Virus record (IMG/VR): IMGVR_UViG_3300025010_000004
Location: 49,295-113,294 of that record
Reading direction: 5' to 3' (one strand)
Length of the DNA stretch: 64,000 nt
Source of the DNA: a virus
The notes under the pieces are model-generated. The model did no database searches. It was not told the DNA's origin and saw only the letters and a list, made by a program, of their open reading frames with translations. This document shows positions 1 through 7,739 of the stretch, piece by piece (positions within the stretch are counted from its first letter, which is position 1; every line of letters begins with the position of its first letter). The position numbers and the translations under genes were made by a program.

Positions 1-467
1 GTAGAAACTACGAGCTTCCTGCCAGATTTTATAACGTCTCCTAGCCTCGGCAGAAACTGCTTGCGGTTACTGAGCTTAAGTTCAGGGGCGCAATATTCGA
101 TTATCTCGTCATTGTCCTCAAGCTGCTTGGCAAGAATTTTAGATATCTTACCCGGCTGGCCTTTCATAATAATCTCATTTTTAACCAGAGATATAGTAGA
201 AAGGTCAATCTGATTACCCTTTTGCACAGCCTGATGCAGTAGATGCGCAACAACAGAGTAAGCAACAGGGTAATCCTTCCGCAGCATCTGTTCAGATTTG
301 ACCATAGGGATCTCAACGCGAAACATGTTGTCTTCGTTAAGCCCAACCATAGCGTCGATTTCAGCCTTAGCCTTGCGCATTGTGGCATACACTTTGTCAA
401 GCGCGCCTGTAGGAATCCTGCGCTTTCGCAAAACCAATTCAATAGTTTTCAGCATTTCTTTGTTCAT
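1..467 (-). CDS. Hypothetical protein, 3' end beyond window
   Basis: An open frame starts at the ATG at 467, behind GGAGGGC, and stays open to the left edge, giving 155 residues. The N-terminus is basic (KTIELVLRKRRIPTGALDK) and is followed by mixed alpha/beta sequence with no motif I recognise. It belongs to the same minus-strand run as the genes to its right. No function is assigned. Confidence 0.8.
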   Translation of the reverse strand, partial: MNKEMLKTIELVLRKRRIPTGALDKVYATMRKAKAEIDAMVGLNEDNMFRVEIPMVKSEQMLRKDYPVAYSVVAHLLHQAVQKGNQIDLSTISLVKNEIIMKGQPGKISKILAKQLEDNDEIIEYCAPELKLSNRKQFLPRLGDVIKSGRKLVVS

Positions 468-488
468 TAAGGCCCTCCTTGCCGTTTT

Positions 489-677
489 TTATTTCTTCTG
501 AGCTGCCTCGATAAGCTTGGTAAGCTTTGCTCTCTCCTTCTTTGCACCTACACCTGCACCCAACCGCTTATCCAGCCGGTCGATTTGCTGCTGCGGCGTA
601 AGAAGGCCCCTCTGTTCGGCCCTAACCTGGGCGTCTTTACGTCTCTGGTCTTTTCTTTCAGGTGAATTAACAATCAT
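489..677 (-). CDS. Small basic protein, 62 aa
   Basis: The ATG at 677 follows AAGGAGGTC at good spacing. The protein is highly charged (Lys/Arg/Gln), predicted helical, with no cysteines or membrane segment, and ends AAQKK. It lies 21 bases upstream of the next minus-strand gene. Such small basic proteins are common in phage early regions, but nothing here identifies a function. Confidence 0.75.
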   Translation of the reverse strand: MIVNSPERKDQRRKDAQVRAEQRGLLTPQQQIDRLDKRLGAGVGAKKERAKLTKLIEAAQKK

Positions 678-713
678 GGTAGACCTCCTTGTGCTTGGTA
701 GTGTTTCGTTTGG

Positions 714-1139
714 TTACTTCCACCCCTTCTCTTCAAGTAGCCGTCTGAAGCGCGCTGCTTGTTCTTTTGCTTCAATAACTAGCTTGGCTTCTTCTACTTC
801 CCGCGCAGCAATCGCTTCGTCGGTAAAGTAGGTGTTGTACTTTTTTACTGCTATTTTTAGCTTCTTCCAGCCATCTGCGTGAATAACACAGGACCTAGAC
901 GGATGCCCTACTGGTGCGTTTAGTAAGTCTCTAGACAGCACCCTAAACTCAGCACCAGTAGTTGGGCCTGGTCGGCCATACGAAGAGCTGGCAAGTCTGA
1001 ACTTTGTAGTAGATATAAATCTTCGACTTTTATCTCCGAAATCTACGTAAGCGTGCGTCTGCTCCAGTATAGTTACTCTACAAAGTTCGAAATTATGCTC
1101 CGGGAGTAATTCTCCTTTAATCTTAATGTGCTTTGCCAT
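714..1139 (-). CDS. QTH-family protein 1 (141 aa)
   Basis: First of ten genes sharing a domain I do not recognise. Visible marks are an N-terminal AKHIKIKG strand, VTILEQTH followed by FGD, and a C-terminal helix around WKKLKIAVKKYNTYF. Unlike its paralogues it adds about 35 helical, charged residues (EVEEAKLVIEAKEQAARF) in place of a Pro-rich tail, and the middle W/Y-LRG motif is not clear. The start is fixed by AAGGGAGGTTC just before the ATG. Function unknown. Confidence 0.85.
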   Translation of the reverse strand: MAKHIKIKGELLPEHNFELCRVTILEQTHAYVDFGDKSRRFISTTKFRLASSSYGRPGPTTGAEFRVLSRDLLNAPVGHPSRSCVIHADGWKKLKIAVKKYNTYFTDEAIAAREVEEAKLVIEAKEQAARFRRLLEEKGWK

Positions 1140-1158
1140 GAACCTCCCTTCTTAGAAT

Positions 1159-1183
1159 AGGCTGCGCTTAATAAGCGCAGCCT
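1159..1183. terminator. Hairpin between QTH genes 1 and 2
   Basis: AGGCTGCGCT and AGCGCAGCCT form a 10-bp perfect stem with a 5-base loop, followed by TTT on the plus strand. It is probably a terminator, possibly bidirectional. Confidence 0.6.
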
Positions 1184-1199
1184 TTACTCATCCGTAGTA

Positions 1200-1544
1200 T
1201 TACCCGATAATTACCGTGCATACATCCGCTTTTTTCGGAGCCGGTGCAGGCACACATGCGAAGTACTTGTTATAGGCTTCGACAGCGGCTTTGAATTTGG
1301 CGTAGGTGGTTATGGGCATGGTGAGGGTGTAGTTGTTGCGGTAGGCGTTGTGGCCGCGAACAAAAACTTTATTGGCACCATCTACCTCAGGGTAAGCTGC
1401 GCTAGCAATGGTAAACCCACAGTGGGTAAACCTATCACTGCAGTCCCCGAAGTTGCTGTTAATATGAGTTTGCGAAAGGATCTGAACTTTTACAGTCTGG
1501 AAATCAGGAGCCACCGGGGTTACTTTACACGTAATTTTTTTCAT
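1200..1544 (-). CDS. QTH-family protein 2 (114 aa)
   Basis: Full QTH domain: KVQILSQTH then NFGD, VFVRG as the middle motif, and KAAVEAYNKYF as the C-terminal helix. A proline/alanine linker (PAPAPKK) leads to the tail ADVCTVIIG, which recurs with small changes in three other members. ATG at 1544 follows AAGGAGGAAAATTA. It is flanked on both sides by hairpins, so it may be transcribed as its own unit. Function unknown. Confidence 0.85.
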   Translation of the reverse strand: MKKITCKVTPVAPDFQTVKVQILSQTHINSNFGDCSDRFTHCGFTIASAAYPEVDGANKVFVRGHNAYRNNYTLTMPITTYAKFKAAVEAYNKYFACVPAPAPKKADVCTVIIG

Positions 1545-1568
1545 TAATTTTCCTCCTTGGAATGTTGT

Positions 1569-1588
1569 GGGGCCGCTTAGGCGGCCCC
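1569..1588. terminator. Hairpin between QTH genes 2 and 3
   Basis: GGGGCCGC-TTAG-GCGGCCCC, an 8-bp perfect GC-rich stem. There is no strong T run on either side, so terminator function is likely but not certain. Confidence 0.5.
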
Positions 1589-1602
1589 TGTGTGAAATAG
1601 AA

Positions 1603-1953
1603 TTAGCCGACGATTACAGCACACGCATCAGCTTTGGGAGCCGGTGGAGCACAGACAGCGTTTACACGGTTGTACTCTTTGACCGCCTCAACAACTTTCG
1701 CCCACAGCTTTTTGCCAACAACGACGGTGTTTCCGTTTTTGGCAGCGTCGGACCCACGGAGCCAGATGGTGTTATTGTCATCTTTGTCACGGGCGGGGTG
1801 CTTGTTGGAACCGAGGACGATTCCGTTGGAAGCGCGGAACTTGTTGCTGTAGCCCTTACCGAAGGCGTATCCGGTGTGGGTCTGCTCGGTAACATTAAAC
1901 ATGACCTTATTGTAGTTCGGGTTCACCACGGCCTGAAGTATAACTTTTTTCAT
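1603..1953 (-). CDS. QTH-family protein 3 (116 aa)
   Basis: Carries FNVTEQTH with the FG pair six residues on, SNGIVLGSNKHPARD, IWLRG and VVEAVKEYN, then the linker CAPPAPK and the tail ADACAVIVG. Closest visible relative is QTH protein 4, which shares SNGIVL-S-HPARD and IWLRGS. The ATG at 1953 follows AAAGGAGGAATTCTC. The proline-rich linker suggests a folded domain presenting a short C-terminal peptide. Function unknown. Confidence 0.85.
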   Translation of the reverse strand: MKKVILQAVVNPNYNKVMFNVTEQTHTGYAFGKGYSNKFRASNGIVLGSNKHPARDKDDNNTIWLRGSDAAKNGNTVVVGKKLWAKVVEAVKEYNRVNAVCAPPAPKADACAVIVG

Positions 1954-2001
1954 GAGAATTCCTCCTTTGTCTTTCGGGCATAGCCCTACAGTTAACTTGG
2001 T

Positions 2002-2032
2002 AGGAGGCTAACCGACTCCGCCGGAAGCCTCC
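2002..2032. terminator. Inverted repeat after QTH gene 4
   Basis: AGGAGGCT and AGCCTCCT form an 8-bp stem with a 15-base loop between two QTH genes. A terminator is plausible. Confidence 0.4.
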
Positions 2033-2073
2033 TTGTATATAAATTTATTCAGTTGTTCGCTACTGTGTTAATA

Positions 2074-2475
2074 TTAGCCGATGATTACAGCGCAGAAATC
2101 AGCAGGCTGTGCCGCAGGCTTACGCGGTGCCGGAGCCTTGGGAGCTGCATAGCAGCGAGGATCTGCGAAATCGAAGGCATTGTACTCTTTAACAGCAGCG
2201 ACGATTTTTTCCCACTCAGCTTTGGTACATTCAACTGCGGAATCGTTGCTTTTCGCCTTGGAGCCACGCAGCCAGATAACGTTCTTCTCATCTGTGTCGC
2301 GTGCCGGGTGGCTGTTGGAAGCAAGAACGATGCCGTTGCTGGCAACGAACTTACGGGGGTCAAGGCTCCGCACGTCACCGAAGTCGCGTCCTTTGTGTGT
2401 CTGCTCCAGCACTTTAAAGAGCACCTTCGTAAAGTTGGGAACGACTTGTGCGGTAATCTTGATGTGTTTTCTCAT
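2074..2475 (-). CDS. QTH-family protein 4 (133 aa)
   Basis: Start chosen at ATG 2475 (MRKHIKI), 6 bases after AAAGGAGG; the frame stays open further upstream only because the palindrome at 2509 reads MFY in frame. Residues 3-7 are KHIKI, EQTH is 24-27 and FG is 32-33; IWLRGS and AAVKEYN follow. A longer Ala/Pro/Lys linker (APKAPAPRKPAAQ) ends in PADFCAVIIG, the conserved C-terminal tail. Function unknown. Confidence 0.85.
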   Translation of the reverse strand: MRKHIKITAQVVPNFTKVLFKVLEQTHKGRDFGDVRSLDPRKFVASNGIVLASNSHPARDTDEKNVIWLRGSKAKSNDSAVECTKAEWEKIVAAVKEYNAFDFADPRCYAAPKAPAPRKPAAQPADFCAVIIG

Positions 2476-2508
2476 GGTAAATCCTCCTTTTGTTTGTATG
2501 CTGTTTAG

Positions 2509-2524
2509 GTAGAACAAGTTCTAC
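2509..2524. promoter_or_regulatory. 16-bp palindrome, copy 1
   Basis: GTAGAACAAGTTCTAC, 34 bases upstream of QTH gene 4. First of 20 copies of this site; operator or stoperator is inferred. Confidence 0.75.
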
Positions 2525-2538
2525 CTTCCCAACAGTGG

Positions 2539-3108
2539 TTAATGTTTATTCCTGTTTCCTCCGAAGTAGACCTTTTGATAGGCACGCTCCGCGCGCCAAG
2601 GCTCTACTTTTTCTTTAGCCGGTCTTTCCTTAACAGGAACACCAACCTTTTTGACTGCTGCGCTTATGGAACTCTTTTCTTTTTCTGGTTCTTTTACATC
2701 ATGAAACTCGTTGTACGCTTTTACCGCCTGCTTGAACCGATCATAGGTTTCTTTGCCAAGCTCGAACGATACTTTTCCTACATCGCTAGGACGAAACAAA
2801 AGAACTACACAGGTTCGATAGTGCAGACCTGGCTCATATTCACTAATTCTACCAAGCTCCAGAGAATACAAGTTAAGAGCATCTTCACCCTCAACTTTGT
2901 GGTTGAACACCTTAGACTTGTCGTTAAAATTTTCACCAAAATGAGTCTGTTCGGTTATAGTCACCTTAACGGTTTCAAATAACGGAGGTGTTATTTCCGC
3001 CTTATATTTTATGTGTCTTCTAACTTTTTTAGTAACAAAAGCACCTGTAACCCATTCGTACCGTTCAGGGTAAGTCTCTCCCTCATGGTAGGTGTAGTAT
3101 TTATACAT
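2539..3108 (-). CDS. QTH-family protein 5, extended (189 aa)
   Basis: The domain begins about residue 30 (RRHIKYKAEITPPLFETVKVTITEQTHFG) after an extra N-terminal segment rich in Tyr and Glu. It keeps the EQTH and FKQAVKAYNEF motifs but has CVVLLFRPS where others have LRG. The C-terminus is a 50-residue basic/acidic extension lacking the CxVIIG tail. AGGGAGGGCTAAA precedes the ATG at 3108. Function unknown. Confidence 0.8.
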   Translation of the reverse strand: MYKYYTYHEGETYPERYEWVTGAFVTKKVRRHIKYKAEITPPLFETVKVTITEQTHFGENFNDKSKVFNHKVEGEDALNLYSLELGRISEYEPGLHYRTCVVLLFRPSDVGKVSFELGKETYDRFKQAVKAYNEFHDVKEPEKEKSSISAAVKKVGVPVKERPAKEKVEPWRAERAYQKVYFGGNRNKH

Positions 3109-3119
3109 TTTAGCCCTCC

Positions 3120-3383
3120 CTATGTAAAGATGTAGCCACTAATTTTCAACAGCGCCCTACAGGATTTACATAGGTCCGAAAAAGAAGATACCTCTTCTCC
3201 ATTTTCGTCTGCGTCGCCGACAGTGGCTCCATCGTCTGAATAGTAACTTCCTTTACAGCACCAACATCCTTTCTTGTCGGAGTGCTCTCTGCCATTAACC
3301 CTTTCAACGAATGGGTCTTCTGATGTTTCTCCTACTTCTAGGATTGGGTTTTCCTTGTTAAATTTATTAAGATCAAAGTCCAT
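3120..3383 (-). CDS. Acidic Cys-pair protein, 87 aa
   Basis: Contains GCWCCKG and DLCKSCRALL about 30 residues apart, which fits a small zinc-binding fold; the rest is acidic (DDGATVGDADENGEE). The ribosome site ACGGGGGTAAA is weak but in place for ATG 3383. It sits between a QTH gene and another Cys-rich gene. No function can be named. Confidence 0.7.
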   Translation of the reverse strand: MDFDLNKFNKENPILEVGETSEDPFVERVNGREHSDKKGCWCCKGSYYSDDGATVGDADENGEEVSSFSDLCKSCRALLKISGYIFT

Positions 3384-3423
3384 TTTACCCCCGTAGAAAC
3401 GTTTTAAGTTAGTTAAGGCTACC

Positions 3424-4017
3424 TTACCCTTTATCTGAAAATAAGTCCAGTTGTAGCTCAGATTTGGGCTCCTCAGCTATGGTTTCTTTTTCTATGACAG
3501 GGGCAATATAGTCCTCTATCTTAAATTTCTTAGCTGCGGTCTTTAGAGGAGGCGAATATCCCCAACTTAACGGTTTTTCCTGCGCCAGAAATTTGGACAA
3601 TTTGAGCTTAGGCATGCGGGGCACGGTCAAATCTTTTTTGTCGTACATGTAAATTTTACATGCGTTAGCTATGCTGTCCTCCATAGAGCCTCTAGTAACC
3701 AGGAGATTTAGCCTCTCTGCTTCTATGAAAATGGCCCACATATCACGCTTGAAATCAGCGCGTATTGCTTCAGGCACGTAATCGTAACTGCATACCCACA
3801 ATTTACACTGCAGTGCCTTTACAGTGCATCCCCCAATCCCAAGGTATTTACAGTTAACGCAGCAGAAGTTTTCTCCTTCCCTTCTACGATGACGCTCGCA
3901 AGCTCCGCCGCTAATATGGCATGGATCGTAGTCAACCAGAAGTTGCAAAGTTCTATCATACAGATTGTTGAAAATAGGGATGAGCTTTTTAGCGTAGTCG
4001 TATTCTCCTACTGGCAT
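3424..4017 (-). CDS. Cys-rich protein, 197 aa
   Basis: At least eight Cys plus His residues fall between positions 30 and 75 (CHISGGACERH, CCVNCKYL, GGCTV, QCKLWVC), suggesting one or two metal sites, probably zinc. The C-terminal half is basic then acidic, ending LQLDLFSDKG. AAGGAGGTGTTAC precedes ATG 4017. I do not recognise the family; an iron-sulfur cluster is an alternative to zinc. Confidence 0.75.
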   Translation of the reverse strand: MPVGEYDYAKKLIPIFNNLYDRTLQLLVDYDPCHISGGACERHRRREGENFCCVNCKYLGIGGCTVKALQCKLWVCSYDYVPEAIRADFKRDMWAIFIEAERLNLLVTRGSMEDSIANACKIYMYDKKDLTVPRMPKLKLSKFLAQEKPLSWGYSPPLKTAAKKFKIEDYIAPVIEKETIAEEPKSELQLDLFSDKG

Positions 4018-4029
4018 GTAACACCTCCT

Positions 4030-4351
4030 TTAATCTTTGAAATACTCGTTGTATTCGTTAACCGCAGCTACTACCTCAGGCCAACGCGCAAATGGAATTG
4101 ACAGTTCGAAGTTATCTTCGTTTTTGTTATCTCCTTTGAGGAAAACATAATAGTGCTCACCTTCAAGAAAAGCCTCCGGCCTTCCCAAATCACTCATTAA
4201 TATGACTAGATTCGATGCCTTAAATTGATCTTCATATGCTCGGTCTTCGTAGGCACACCCGAACTCTTTATACACATGGGTCTGCTCTATTATTCTGACG
4301 CGCATTCTATCACCTTCGTCAGGCTTAGCTATCAGGCTTAATGTGCTTCAT
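4030..4351 (-). CDS. QTH-family protein 6, frameshifted after codon 5
   Basis: The open frame from ATG 4305 (91 aa, MRVRIIEQTH...) lacks the usual N-terminal strand. A correctly spaced GGAGG and ATG lie at 4351 and give MKHIK, the family N-terminus, but that frame stops at codon 9. Skipping one C after AAG restores MKHIK-LIAKPDEGDR-MRVRIIEQTH, matching the paralogues. The rest is intact: EQTH, EFG, VFLKGD and AAVNEYNEYF. This is either a one-base insertion (mutation or sequencing error) or a +1 frameshift. Confidence 0.7.
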
Positions 4352-4361
4352 TCATGACCTC

Positions 4362-5738
4362 CTACTCGATGGTTATAAGGTACGTTCCAGTATCCTTTGC
4401 ATTATCTTTTTTGGTTGTCTTTGCCGGCGTGTTCTCGTAAGTTACAGCAGACACTTTTTCTTCGACTTTTCGCACAAGATCAACCTCGACCACACCTTTA
4501 GGCTTCACTCCCCTTCTAGCCTTCGGTTTAACCTCAGCCACTACTGCCGCTTCTTCTACCTTCTTTTTAGCTGCTGGCTTCTTAGTCACAACAGGCGGAG
4601 GTAGAACTTCTTCTACCTTTGGAGGCTCTACTACAGGTGCTTCAATTTTGTTTATATGTACAATCTTATTTCCAGGTATGTACCCCTTGTAGTTGTACGT
4701 GCTTCCTACACGGGTCCAATCTGCATGCTTACTGGCCAGCCCAAACACGAAGTCTCCAGCAGTTTCGTCGTAGCAAACAGAAAAGTCTTTACGTTGATTA
4801 TCACAATTAGGTAACGGGCACCAAGGAACTTTAACGTCACCAAGGGCTTCATGATAAACCGCAGGAACTCTGTAGTCGCAGAGAGTATCCATAGAGTATA
4901 ATTCAGTCTTTCCCTGTTTCTTCATGGCTTCGATTACCTGGGTTCTATATGCAGCCGATACGCATTTAACATCCCCATAATACGGGTATTCATCTTTGGC
5001 CATATTTTTACGGTATATCATCCACCTTGCGACTGGCTTTCCATCTACCATGAGATAGCAACCTTTAGCGTAGGGCTGGTAGTGATACCACGCAGAAGGG
5101 TAAACCCCAGTATCATCAGCCACTTTAGGCCAAACCTTTCGGCTAATGTCTCCCCAATAGTCGTTTCCGACTCCCATGCAAGAGCCAGGAACTTTGGTCT
5201 TGTACATTGTGTAGTAGTCTCTGACGGAGTTACATACCACTATCGCAGAAGGTAAGAAGCTGTCGGACACCATTTTGGCTAAATCTCTCACTTGTGCGTC
5301 TCCATAACCAAGCTCCTTTAAATTTGTGTAGTCAGCCACAAGTTTGGCGAATGTGGTAATCTCCCACTTTAACGCTAGCTTAACTGCTCGCTCTGGAGTT
5401 GCAAACCTAACCTCCGTCTTTGGGTCTTTCAGAATTTTGGTTATATATTCAAGCACGTCTTCTGCTTTGAAGTTAGCTTTAATGTTAGGGTATACCCTAA
5501 CCTTGTCGGGATCGGATTTTACAGGGAGGGCAAGGGGCATTTCCGGCTTTACTTTGTAGCCGTAGCCTGCTCCTTCAATAACACCTTTTATCTTCTTGGT
5601 GACATTTGCCTTTATCTTCGGCAATGTTATTGCAAGCCGGAGGAACTTTTCAGCAGGCTTACCCACAACTTCTTTTGACTTCTCTGCTGTCTCAGGTTTG
5701 AGTTTGCCGAGTGCGTCCTTGTAAAATTTAAGTGCCAC
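4362..5738 (-). CDS. Large hypothetical protein, 458 aa
   Basis: The N-terminal 100 residues are Lys-rich. A central globular part (about 110-370) is rich in Cys, Trp and Tyr, with SCMGVGNDYWGDISRKVW, VARWMIYRKNMAKDEYPYYGD and WCPLPNCDNQRKDF. The C-terminal 90 residues are a Pro/Lys/Val low-complexity tail. AAGGAGGATTACAACAGTGGC frames ATG 5738. It is the largest unidentified gene of the left arm and lies directly upstream of QTH gene 6, with the next ribosome site overlapping its stop. I cannot assign a function. Confidence 0.8.
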   Translation of the reverse strand: MALKFYKDALGKLKPETAEKSKEVVGKPAEKFLRLAITLPKIKANVTKKIKGVIEGAGYGYKVKPEMPLALPVKSDPDKVRVYPNIKANFKAEDVLEYITKILKDPKTEVRFATPERAVKLALKWEITTFAKLVADYTNLKELGYGDAQVRDLAKMVSDSFLPSAIVVCNSVRDYYTMYKTKVPGSCMGVGNDYWGDISRKVWPKVADDTGVYPSAWYHYQPYAKGCYLMVDGKPVARWMIYRKNMAKDEYPYYGDVKCVSAAYRTQVIEAMKKQGKTELYSMDTLCDYRVPAVYHEALGDVKVPWCPLPNCDNQRKDFSVCYDETAGDFVFGLASKHADWTRVGSTYNYKGYIPGNKIVHINKIEAPVVEPPKVEEVLPPPVVTKKPAAKKKVEEAAVVAEVKPKARRGVKPKGVVEVDLVRKVEEKVSAVTYENTPAKTTKKDNAKDTGTYLITIE

Positions 5739-5781
5739 TGTTGTAATCCTCCTTAAAAGTAAAAAGTATACTTCTAGTTCT

Positions 5782-5970
5782 TTAGATAACCCATACTATA
5801 AGCGCTTCAATTCTAGCCAAGCATACTTCTAACGTAGGGGCAAACCTTATGTCTGCGTTGTCAATGTTGAACGCCATACAGAAGGCGGTTCCGAAATTCC
5901 ACAAGGGGTAAGGGTCGCTGAGGTATTTATTCTTGAATTCCGCGAAATCACGGTAGCTCAGTTCGATCAT
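5782..5970 (-). CDS. Small protein, 62 aa
   Basis: ATG 5970 follows GAAGGAGAAAACAC. The sequence has aromatic and acidic patches (YRDFAEFKNKYLSDPYPLWNFG) and a hydrophobic C-terminus (ARIEALIVWVI) too short to be a secure membrane segment. It starts just left of the divergent plus-strand promoter at 6021. Function unknown. Confidence 0.7.
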   Translation of the reverse strand: MIELSYRDFAEFKNKYLSDPYPLWNFGTAFCMAFNIDNADIRFAPTLEVCLARIEALIVWVI

Positions 5971-6020
5971 GTGTTTTCTCCTTCATTAAAAAATTATAAT
6001 GTTTGACATGCATTTTTTAC

Positions 6021-6049
6021 TTGACAAAATCAACTTTTTGTGGTATAAT
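6021..6049 (+). promoter_or_regulatory. Sigma-70 promoter for hairpin RNA 1
   Basis: TTGACA (6021-6026), 17-base spacer, TATAAT (6044-6049) preceded by TTGTGG. It shares sequence around the -10 with seven other promoters in the window and reads into the short RNA unit ending in the terminator at 6157-6182. Confidence 0.85.
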
Positions 6050-6184
6050 GCATTCATCGAGCCGTTAGGCGAAGATGAATGCTATAGGGTTTTAAGGTTA
6101 TGCCTTGCTGTATGCCTTGCTGTATGCTTTGCTTATGACCTTAACCCTGTGTCTACCCCGCCCGAAGGGCGGGAGGCGTTTTAA
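6050..6184 (+). ncRNA. Predicted short structured RNA 1
   Basis: A promoter and a strong terminator (CCCGCCC-GAA-GGGCGGG, then GTTTT) bracket about 130 bases with no convincing reading frame. The 5' part is a 9-bp stem GCATTCATC/GATGAATGC enclosing GCC-GTTA-GGC. The middle is an AGGGTT/AACCCT plus AAGGT/ACCTT stem whose loop repeats TATGCCTTGC. The same design occurs at 29824 and the first hairpin again at 43075. Because the -10 ends at 6049, the true 5' end may fall inside the first stem. Role unknown; an antisense RNA against ribosome sites is one guess. Confidence 0.6.
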
Positions 6185-6191
6185 TGAGAAT

Positions 6192-6207
6192 GTAGAACAT
6201 GTTCTAC
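6192..6207. promoter_or_regulatory. 16-bp palindrome, copy 2
   Basis: GTAGAACATGTTCTAC, overlapping the TAG stop of the NAMPT-like gene and just beyond the terminator of RNA 1. Confidence 0.75.
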
Positions 6208-7739
6208 CGGCCAAGTAACCTTGCACGTATATCTGATAGGTTACCGTCAACCAACAGCACCCCGTCCTTAAATATTGGACGCAGTAGGTCAGTGCCAGCT
6301 GCCGCTATCATGTTTTGGTTGGCTATTGACAATCCATCAATAGCCTCAATACCTTCAGCAGTCTGGACTACAACAACCCTACCGGTCAATGACTTTTTGA
6401 TCTTGTCTGTATCAGTGGCAGGATCTTTGAAGATATTAACTTCCTTTCCTTTAATTACGCAGTGCGTTGACTTCATAGCGAAACCAAAGGTATCCCTAGT
6501 ATTGTATTGGTAGGTGTACGAACCTATACCAAATACAATATTTGTGGAAGCGAATCCTTTGCGCTTTAGGCGCTCGCAGATGTCTTTAGCCCTCTCAATG
6601 GTTATAGAGTCGCCGTAGATAGCGCCTATGTGGGGGTCAAGCTGCTTGTATCCTTTGCTGTTGATAGTGCCTCCGAAGGTATCCCACAGGATTTCTATGA
6701 GTCCTTTATAGGCGCTTTCACTACACTCCGGGTCAAACCTCTCAACATATACCTCGTAAGTGGAATAGTCAATCGTAGTGTTTAGCCCACAAATAATATC
6801 AGCAGGATCTCCAGAATCAGGACGGATTACAACTTTACCATCCCTAGCCATGATAATATCTTTGAGCTTAGGAAGAATATTGCTGGTAACATGCCACAAA
6901 TCCCAAGTATCAGATACGAGAGATACAATTCCCGTAGGATATACGTCTTGGATTAATCTACGAAATGTTTCATACTCATCTACTTTTCCTCCAGCGCAGA
7001 CTACGCTGTGCTCAGTCGCCGGAACGCTACAGCCCACCAATTCTTTTTCGATATTGGCGTTGTATTTATCCTCAAGATAAAGTATAGCCGGAATAGTGTC
7101 TGTTCCTACAAACGATAGCAAGTGCCCTGCCCCACTTACACAAGCTGCTTCTACGGCCCCCATACCCCGCATTGAGAAATCGTGCCCCTGGAACTGCACG
7201 AAGTCTGGCATATCAGAAGTTTCCTCAGCGTATCTAGAAAGAATTTTGTGATATTCATACGCGATAGTGGCACTTGTGGAACCCTGCCACATCTCACACG
7301 AGGCCAAGGTTTCAATGTAGTTGGTAAGCCAGCCGAATCGTGGGTCGGTATTCTCAACAGTAAGCATAGGAACCCTTAGTGGAACAAGCGTTCCCTCCGG
7401 GACCGCTTTTATCAACAAAGGAAGATGCCCAAGTTCATGTAGCGCTCTTATATGTGTAGTATCAGGTTCCGCCACGCCTAACGTGAATTTAATCACCCTG
7501 CCGTACTCTCCAGCAACTTCATCAACAGGACGGCTGAAGAAGTTTTCGTTAAAGAAGTCGATAAGCCAGTCTTTAACGAACCCCTGGAAGGAAAACGCCA
7601 CCACTTTGTCAACGAACTTAATCCTTGACGTGCGAGGAATCCATGTGCTGTACACAATCTCAGTTCCGTCAGGATACTGGTCCTTGTGTCCGATTTTGTA
7701 GAAATCACACAGTAACGTTGCAATTAGTCCTTTACGCAT
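6204..7739 (-). CDS. nadV: NAMPT-family nicotinamide (ADP-)ribosyltransferase
   Basis: At 511 residues this is full length for the NAMPT family, which joins nicotinamide to PRPP to give NMN. Family motifs are in order: CDFYKIGHKDQYPDGT near the N-terminus, HDFSMRGMGAVEAA, GTDTIPA, ATEHSV with the likely catalytic His, SDTWDLWHV, VIRPDSGDP and GAIYGDSIT. It overlaps the PRPP-synthetase-like gene upstream by 8 bases and so is translationally coupled to it. Paired this way it may instead be the Namat enzyme of NARP1, using ADP-ribose pyrophosphate and nicotinamide to make NAD+ directly. The family call is secure; the exact acceptor is not. ATG 7739 follows GGAGGTAAAAAGAG. Confidence 0.92.
   Translation of the reverse strand: MRKGLIATLLCDFYKIGHKDQYPDGTEIVYSTWIPRTSRIKFVDKVVAFSFQGFVKDWLIDFFNENFFSRPVDEVAGEYGRVIKFTLGVAEPDTTHIRALHELGHLPLLIKAVPEGTLVPLRVPMLTVENTDPRFGWLTNYIETLASCEMWQGSTSATIAYEYHKILSRYAEETSDMPDFVQFQGHDFSMRGMGAVEAACVSGAGHLLSFVGTDTIPAILYLEDKYNANIEKELVGCSVPATEHSVVCAGGKVDEYETFRRLIQDVYPTGIVSLVSDTWDLWHVTSNILPKLKDIIMARDGKVVIRPDSGDPADIICGLNTTIDYSTYEVYVERFDPECSESAYKGLIEILWDTFGGTINSKGYKQLDPHIGAIYGDSITIERAKDICERLKRKGFASTNIVFGIGSYTYQYNTRDTFGFAMKSTHCVIKGKEVNIFKDPATDTDKIKKSLTGRVVVVQTAEGIEAIDGLSIANQNMIAAAGTDLLRPIFKDGVLLVDGNLSDIRARLLGR

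Noticed and set aside
2476-2517. Longer N-termini beginning MFY for the genes at 2074, 11293 and 29414
   Set aside because: The extra codons come from the palindrome; a strong ribosome site and family-matching start lie downstream in each case.
5999-6184. Plus-strand ORF of 61 codons
   Set aside because: It runs through the promoter, the hairpin and the terminator, and has no ribosome site. A short RNA explains the region better.
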